A stretch of DNA of 64,000 bases, taken from the NCBI GenBank assembly GCA_021464415.1, contig CM038465.1, forward strand, positions 80,324,919-80,388,918. The letters run 5' to 3'. Position numbers and translations under genes: made by a program. Numbering within the stretch: the first letter of the stretch is position 1; each line of letters opens with the position of its first letter. This DNA comes from Lonicera japonica (lineage: Eukaryota; Streptophyta; Magnoliopsida; Dipsacales; Caprifoliaceae). This document shows, piece by piece, positions 58,257-64,000 of the stretch. Below the pieces are notes generated by a model. The model was not told where the DNA came from. It saw nothing but the letters and a program-made list of their open reading frames with translations, and made no database searches.

Positions 58257-58699
58257 CTAGTTTGTAACCCATGCGATGCATGGGCGTATTAAGATAAAAT
58301 AGTTAATTACGAAACTAAAAACACACGTTAACTTTTTTCTTGCATATTAAAAGGTGCAGAAGAAAAACTTTTATCATCTCTTTTTCCATTGATTTCACAA
58401 TTTTCTTTAAAACAAAAATCGGAATGCGGATTGCGGATTGTATTGGAAATAGATTAAAAAATTGGATTTCGGATTGCATTGGAAATAAATTAACTTATGT
58501 GGGAGAGAAATGAATTTGGGTTCTAGTTAAAGACAGTGTAAATACACACAAAACGAAAAACAGAAGTATAAGTCAAGTGTAATTAAAAAATAAAGAAATG
58601 TTTTAAAATGAGAGAATAAAGAGGGAATAAATACAATACACATGGCAGCTTAACAAAAAAACCTTCTCACTCCTCCCATTTTATATATATACTATTAGA
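58257..58699 (-). mobile_element. Small nonautonomous Helitron, 443 bp
   Basis: On the minus strand it starts A|TCTAATAGTATATATATAAAA and ends with hairpin CCCATGC-ATC-GCATGGG, seven bases (TTACAAA), CTAG, then T. Same terminal spacing as the Helitron at 44529-45628. No coding sequence. It abuts the right flank of the preceding Tourist-like element. Confidence 0.7.
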
Positions 58700-59540
58700 T
58701 TAAGGGAAAAAAAAGAAAAAAGAAGAAAGAAGTACAATAGATCGAGTATATATATTTAGTGACACTTCTATTTATATTTTTACAATATTTTATTTATATT
58801 TATGATGAATTATAAAGTGTTAAAGAAATTTCTTAAATTATTGCAGTCATGCATTTTTAACGTAAGTAAATATACAATTTAATAAATTAGATTAAAATCC
58901 ATCGTATAAGTATAGTTAAATCCCCATCCAGCTTGAAAGCAATTAATACAAACAGAACCACGTACATGCACATTACGTAATTGAAGAGAATTAACTATTT
59001 CTGTATATATGAAAGAAATAAGAGAGACAAAATTAAGGCGACGGGGGCAACTAATTAAGAAGCATATATTATTATATACATACATGCATGCATGTATAAC
59101 TAACTAACTAACGATCGCAATCCCATTGTCTTTTTTATTCCTTCTTAAGTAGCCCCAAAAACAAGGAAATCTATCTGCGATTTCAACGGCTCGATTGCTA
59201 CGAGTAGTGCATTTAAAATAATTAATTTACTTTAAGTTATTGCATGATGTTACATTATATACCTGTAGTCTGGTGGCGACGTACCTTTTGGATTTAATTT
59301 CCAAATAAATTAACGCTTCATTTTACGGTGACAACTTATTTAATTAAACGATTTTTTTACGAACGAGATGTGATAAATGTTTTATTTTATAGTGACAATC
59401 ACGGAGAGGAGATTTATGAGTACGTTATACTACTTTCGCCTAGTGTGACAATTACATCCCCTCCCTATGTGAATTTAAAGTTGGTACATATAATATTAGT
59501 TGTAAATAAAATATAAAACATTATTCAGGTTTTATTTCTT
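58700..59540. other. Intergenic, no gene seen
   Basis: AT-rich; repeated TGCATG/CATGCA near 59083-59094. Nothing coding recognised. Confidence 0.5.
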
Positions 59541-59551
59541 TTTAGAAAATA

Positions 59552-60408
59552 ATGTTGAAGGAGAGAAACTCCCTAGTCCAAAAAACAACCCCATTCATGG
59601 CCCTCCTCATCATTCTATGGATTCCCGTTGCCTTCCCCCTCTCATGCCTGCGAATCGCAGCCTAGTCCCTCCTCCCCATGCCCCTCGTCTACTATGTGTT
59701 CTGGGCACTAGGCGTTTGTATCACCGTCAAAGGCAACCCTCCACCACCTGACAAAAAGTCAATCGACCAATCCGGTGTCCTCTTTATTTGCTCCCACTGA
59801 ATGCTCCTAGACCCTATCTTCCTCTCCACTGCCCTCGGGCGCTCCATCCCCGCTGTCACCTACTATACCTCTCATATGTCTGAGATTATTTCCCCAATCA
59901 AAATCATGCGTTTTACAAGAGACCGTGCTACAGACGCTTCAATGATTAAGAAACTCTCTGAAGAAAGGTGACCTATTTGTCCTAAGAGGACCACTTGTAG
60001 GGAGCCGTTACTGCTTAGGTTTTAGGCTATTTTGCTGAGTTGACCGACCAGTTGGTGCCGGTGGCGATGGTGAACCGGATGAGTATGTTTCACGGGACCA
60101 AGGTGAGAGCATGGAATGGGATGGACCCGTTTTCTTTCTTCATGAACCCTAGCCCGGCTTACAAAGTGACTTTCTTGAACAAATTGCCTATGCAGTTTAC
60201 TTCTAATTCGGGAAAATCGAGCCAAGCAGTGGCAAATTATATACAAAGGGTGATTGCAGCCACGCTTTCGTACGAGTCCACCAGCTTTACTAGGAAACTT
60301 AAGTACCGAGCACTTTCCGGGATTGATGGTGCTGTGGTGGAGAAACCTCGTCTCAAGGCCGACAAGGTTAATTATGGGATGCTAGCTAAATTAAATTTGT
60401 GTTTATAA
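59552..60408 (+). pseudogene. Glycerol-3-phosphate acyltransferase (GPAT)-like pseudogene
   Basis: Conceptual pieces: [20 protein letters not shown] (membrane segment), a TAG, then [32 protein letters not shown] followed by TGA inside the acyltransferase H-X4-D motif, [41 protein letters not shown]. Then come a frame change and loss at about 59966-59980, ICP..TTC, a TAG at about 60022, another shift, and the open tail 60040-60408 ([51 protein letters not shown]). This is the second-exon region of the plant GPAT family that makes lysophosphatidic acid/monoacylglycerol precursors for cutin and suberin. A splice-acceptor-like TTTTTAG precedes it. At least three stops and three shifts: not functional. 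Confidence 0.85.
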
Positions 60409-60410
60409 TT

Positions 60411-61755
60411 AAATTGTAAGTGTGTTTGTCTTTTTCTCTTTCTTTTTTTAAAAAGGGAATATAATTGAGGAAGATGTGATGTATCCCCTGGTGATAGGTT
60501 TCGTGACACGTTGATTGATTTACATATTAATAATAGAATTAGTGGAAAGGTCATCTCTTCTTTCCGATTGAATCCATAGTTTGGGTAACTTGTTTTTTCC
60601 AATTTTTCTATTTCTAGCTTATTGTTTGTTTGTGGTTTAACGTGAAAATAAAGGGAGCAAAACTCCAAACAAAACAAAATTAACGTACTCAGAGAATTGT
60701 CTCAGCTATCATTTAAAACCTAAAAACCACTATAATTGGTATCAGAAATGTAATACTCCGTGTTTTAAACTTTTGAAGATTTTAATTTAAAACTTTAAAA
60801 TTTGTATCGAGTACTAACTTTTGTCTCGATTACTTCTAGACCCCCAAATTAAGTTTTGTCTTTTCCGAGAATTCATGTATATATTTATTGGATTAATTCT
60901 ATAAAGTATCGTCGTAATTCGGACGTGAAATGAACTAGTTCGGCTTCTTTTTCTTTTTTTTGAGAAAATGTCATTTTGGTTCAAGTTGCCAATTTTTTTT
61001 ACAATTTGGTCCAAGCTGACAGAACTATTTTTACATTTTGGTCCCAGCATTATTTTTAATGAATTGAGGAAGAAATGTGTAGGTTTCATAGCTCAAATTC
61101 AAGGATTTTGACCCAAAATCTCTGATTTCACTAGCTTTTCGCGTGGCGAATCCAATTCCGAGGTCAATTTTCTTATTCAGTTGCTGTAGGTGGTCTATTA
61201 AGAGCTATATACTTCTGTCCAGAGGTTACTAAAGTGGAAACTTCCCTTCATTTATTCATTCTTTGCTTGGAGATTGTTGTATTAATAGTAATACTAGATT
61301 TTTTGTACTAAAATCATACTTTTCTTTGCATGTATGTGGTTTATTGTAACACCCCCGCCTTAATAATCAGGATAACACCCGTAATTAAAACATGTAGTGC
61401 TACTAACCCATCTTAAATTGACTAAAATGAGTATATAAGTATCAAGAATCCAAACAATATACATAACACATATCAAATCAAACTAAAATATACAAAATGA
61501 TGGCTTTTTATATACGTTTAATACTTGCGTCACACTTCAATCGAGCATAAGGTGCCAAAACAATAGTAATATTCCTACACAAGTTTATAACCATTATACA
61601 AAACAAAGTATATTCAAGTCAATATTTAATATTTCGGGCTAGCTATGGCTTCCTGTAAAAGTATTTACATGACAAAAATGATTATCGTATCAGAGTTTTC
61701 TATCTCGTTCCTGATCCCGTGGTTTCCTTTTCCTTACTAGACTCCCACTCAATGC
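60411..61755. other. Intergenic with a dispersed repeat
   Basis: Around 60960-61055, repeated phrases (CATTTTGGTTCAAG, ATTTGGTCCAAGC, CATTTTGGTCCCAG) mark a dispersed noncoding repeat. No gene recognised. Confidence 0.45.
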
Positions 61756-61756
61756 C

Positions 61757-62481
61757 CAAAAAATAACATTGAAATTAAGAAAATGCAAAAGATTCCCTAT
61801 GCGTCAGCTATAGAGAGTCTAATGTATGCTCAAGTGTGTACGCATCTAGATATTGCGTTCATAGTTAGCATATTAGGCAGATATTTAAGTAACTCTGGTA
61901 TAAATCATTGAAATGTAGCCAAGCGGGTTATGAGGTATTTGTAAAGAACAAATGAGTACATGCTCTAATTTAGGAAATTGGATCAGTTAGAGATCATTAA
62001 GAATTTCAATTCCAATTTGGCTGGATACCAAAACAGCAGTAGATCCATTTCAGGCTATGTTTATTTGTTAACTGGTGGAGCGATTTCGTGGAGGTCTACT
62101 AAGCAGACGCTCGTTGCTTCGTCCACCATGGTTGCAAAGTTTATGGTATGTTATAAGGGATCCAATCATGAAATATAGCTGCAAAATTTTGTTGCTGGGC
62201 TGTGCATCTTTGAGGGTGTTAAAAGACCACTCAAGTTATATTGTGATAATAAGTCAGCAGTTTTATATTCCAACAACAATAAAAGTTCGATTGAGTCAAA
62301 GCAAATTGACATCAAGTTTCTCGTTGTGAAGGAAAGAGTATATAGTGGTTAGATTTTCATAGAGCACATTAGGACCAACTCTGTGATAACGGATCCGCTT
62401 ACCAAAGGATTACTACCCAAGGTCTTTCACGAGCATACTGCTCATATGGGTGTTATTTTATTTGATGATACTTTAGTTTAA
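61757..62481 (+). mobile_element. Ty1/copia 3' relic (RT end and RNase H)
   Basis: Pieces in two or three frames: IPYASAIESLMYAQVCTHLD, DIAFIVSILGRYLSN, NLAGYQNSSRSISGYVYLLT, GGAISWRSTKQTLVASSTMV, LYCDNKSAVLYSNN, and TDPLTKGLLPKVFHEH with MGV at the end. These are the end of copia RT and its RNase H. Stops are frequent. No LTR pair was identified; GGGAG-type purine stretches at about 62483 and 62867 might precede a degraded LTR. Different lineage from copia 1 and 2. Confidence 0.8.
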
Positions 62482-63255
62482 TGGGAGTTTGTATTTGGCT
62501 TGTTGTTTTATGTTAACTACAATTTATTTTCTGTGGAAATAAAATATTCAATTTATCACACTTTGTTAAGTATTTTGAAATATTAATCTCAATAAAGAGG
62601 ACCAGTTGAAAATATGCATGGGTGGATCACATTACATGTGATTGTCATGCTATGCATCATGATTGATCTCTGTCATTTGACTATGTTAGTATATGTGACC
62701 ATTGATGGGTCAAGTTACGATTAATGTAATAAAGACTGCTTTAATCCTATATTAATATAGTTAATGGACGAGATTGTTCAAATACTCTTAGACCATGATA
62801 ACAAGTTTTCGGAGCTCACTAAAGTTAAACATAAACACATTTATCATTATACATATGTAGTTCAATGGGAGATTATTGGATTAATTTTATATTAATACAA
62901 TTTGAAACTACACATGTATATTATTATTATTATTAATACGTGTTATCATGGTATAAGTATAAATTTAAGTGATCTAATTAAGTCTCTAAATAAGTTTAAG
63001 GGTATGTTTTATTATAAAATAAAAGTGTAAACACTAAAATGTACATTTTATTTCTATGAGAAAGTAAAATTTATATAAGGCTCCGACCACCATTTTTGGA
63101 AACTTATATATTAGGGGTGATGTTCCCCGGCCGATTTCTCTAACAACAAACAAAATTTATAAAAAACATCTCTAGAGATATCCGTTCTTGGCCTCCTAGC
63201 TAAGGCTTGCCGTCGTCGTCGTCTTCTCCTTCTTCTCCTCTTTTCTTTTCTTTGT
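62482..63255. other. Probable degraded 3' part of the copia relic and intergenic
   Basis: Noncoding; (ATT)n at about 62920-62936. LTR limits not resolved. Confidence 0.4.
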
Positions 63256-63257
63256 AC

Positions 63258-63408
63258 TCCGTGATGGTAATGCTGTTGCTCATTAGGTAGCTTCTAAATG
63301 TAACAGGAATGGTTTGCCTGTTCTAGCTAGCCTGTTAGCTACGTTTGGCTTTTTGTAGTGTTCTTGTTGGTATTTCGTTTGATCAAAAAATAAAATAATA
63401 ATAATTTT
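63258..63408 (+). mobile_element. Short LINE 3' end
   Basis: Encodes the last residues of a LINE RNase H (GNAVAH, a stop, then VASKCNRNGLPVLA) followed by a 3' tail of A-rich TAA repeats (about 63389-63402). Strongly 5'-truncated. Confidence 0.5.
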
Positions 63409-63864
63409 TTTAGAAGTTACGAAAAAAAAGGAGACAGAGGGGCCGTTACTGATGAAGTGTTCGCGTTAGCTCCGTTGCTACGGTGTCGGTTAGGGCTCAT
63501 GAACACGAAACGGAACGGCTCGATTATGCACAAGGCAAGGTGGAAGGCTTCGTCAATGGCGGAATCTAAGAATGACCAACATAATTTTTTTACATATATA
63601 GATTGAACAGAGTACGGAGTGATTGAACATATTAATTACAAGCAGCAGCAATGGAGCGTATTTCCATTCAAAACTATAAAACTTCAAGAGAGAGAATATT
63701 TATAGGCCAGTCACCTAAATCGGGGAGCGAGTCTTACGTTGATTAAATCTGTTTTTCTTTTCCCTAATTTTTCTCATTCTCTTATCTTCTCTATCTTTCT
63801 CTTTTTTCTCTCTCTTCGCATTTTGATTTGGAGAAAATAAAGAAAGAATCTGTGGAGAGTAAAA
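63409..63864. promoter_or_regulatory. Upstream region and TC-rich leader of the EXO84-like gene
   Basis: From about 63748 to 63825 the plus strand is strongly pyrimidine-rich (TTTCTC/TCTTC repeats), like the Y-patch/leader of many plant housekeeping genes, just before the ATG at 63865. No firm TATA box was seen. Confidence 0.45.
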
Positions 63865-64000
63865 ATGGAATTAGGATCGGCCCATCACCATTCTCGATCA
63901 TCATTATCATCAATATCAAGTACTCATTCGGTAGATTTCGAAAGCGAGCTCTCACTCAGTGACAAGCTCAAAGTCTTCAAATCTTCGCAGTTTGATCCCG
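63865..64000 (+). CDS. Exocyst subunit EXO84-like, first codons
   Basis: From ATG 63865 the frame is open to the window end: MELGSAHHHSRSSLSSISST, a Ser/His-rich start, then FESELSLSDKLKVFKSSQFD. The (L)SDKLKVFKSS.FDP pattern is what I remember from the N-terminus of plant EXO84 exocyst proteins, where a long conserved region follows. The exocyst tethers secretory vesicles to the plasma membrane. About 45 codons are visible, so the family call rests on one short motif. A kinase- or transposon-type alternative does not fit the sequence. Confidence 0.6.
   Translation, partial: MELGSAHHHSRSSLSSISSTHSVDFESELSLSDKLKVFKSSQFDP

Overview
This is an AT-rich stretch of a eudicot nuclear genome. Evidence for that: spliced plant genes with GT..AG introns (tau-class glutathione S-transferases, an EXO84-like exocyst gene, a TPR38-like gene), Ty1/copia LTR elements with a tRNA-Met-like primer site, L1-type LINEs with a plant RNase H tail, and Tourist, Stowaway, hAT and Helitron elements. 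No rRNA, tRNA, CRISPR array or prokaryotic-style operon was seen. I cannot name the species.

Layout: (1) 1-2.25 kb, minus strand, is the 5' half of a TPR38-like gene in five exons, running off the window, with MITEs in its long third intron. (2) 2.4-11.2 kb is a graveyard of three L1-type LINE copies (two minus, one plus), the first broken further by a SINE and a probable hAT-like MITE. (3) 11.2-16.6 kb has no recognisable gene; it holds a Stowaway MITE, a tandem array of palindromic units and a perfect 27-bp hairpin. (4) 16.67-17.24 kb is the disabled first exon of a receptor-like kinase, followed by a nested pair of Tourist-like elements. (5) 19.5-48.1 kb, minus strand, is a dispersed tau GST cluster of four units: two look intact (19.5-20.4 and 33.8-34.7 kb), one has lost its start (41.7-42.7 kb) and one keeps only its N-terminal domain (47.8-48.1 kb). 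They are separated by a dead copia element (22.6-27.7 kb), a full-length LINE with an exact 18-bp target-site duplication (35.2-40.75 kb), a hAT with a Helitron inside it (44.0-45.9 kb) and another hAT (46.85-47.37 kb). (6) 48.4-49.06 kb is a fragment of a hydroxyproline O-galactosyltransferase-like gene that ends in a 27-base G run. (7) 49.5-58.7 kb is transposon-dominated: a Tourist MITE, a 1.23-kb element with a 400-bp inverted repeat inside it, a young copia element with LTRs that look identical, a 1.06-kb Tourist-like element and a small Helitron. (8) 59.55-60.41 kb is a GPAT-family pseudogene, followed by copia and LINE fragments. (9) From 63.865 kb the first codons of an EXO84-like gene begin on the plus strand and leave the window.

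Functionally, the expressed content is probably only the TPR38-like gene, two GSTU genes and the EXO84-like gene. The GSTs would conjugate glutathione to xenobiotics and oxidised metabolites in the cytosol; their shared orientation, single-intron structure and motifs point to local duplication followed by decay and transposon insertion. I found no convincing new biological system. The most informative material is the nested transposon stratigraphy, where target-site duplications and one paralogous empty site fix the boundaries exactly.
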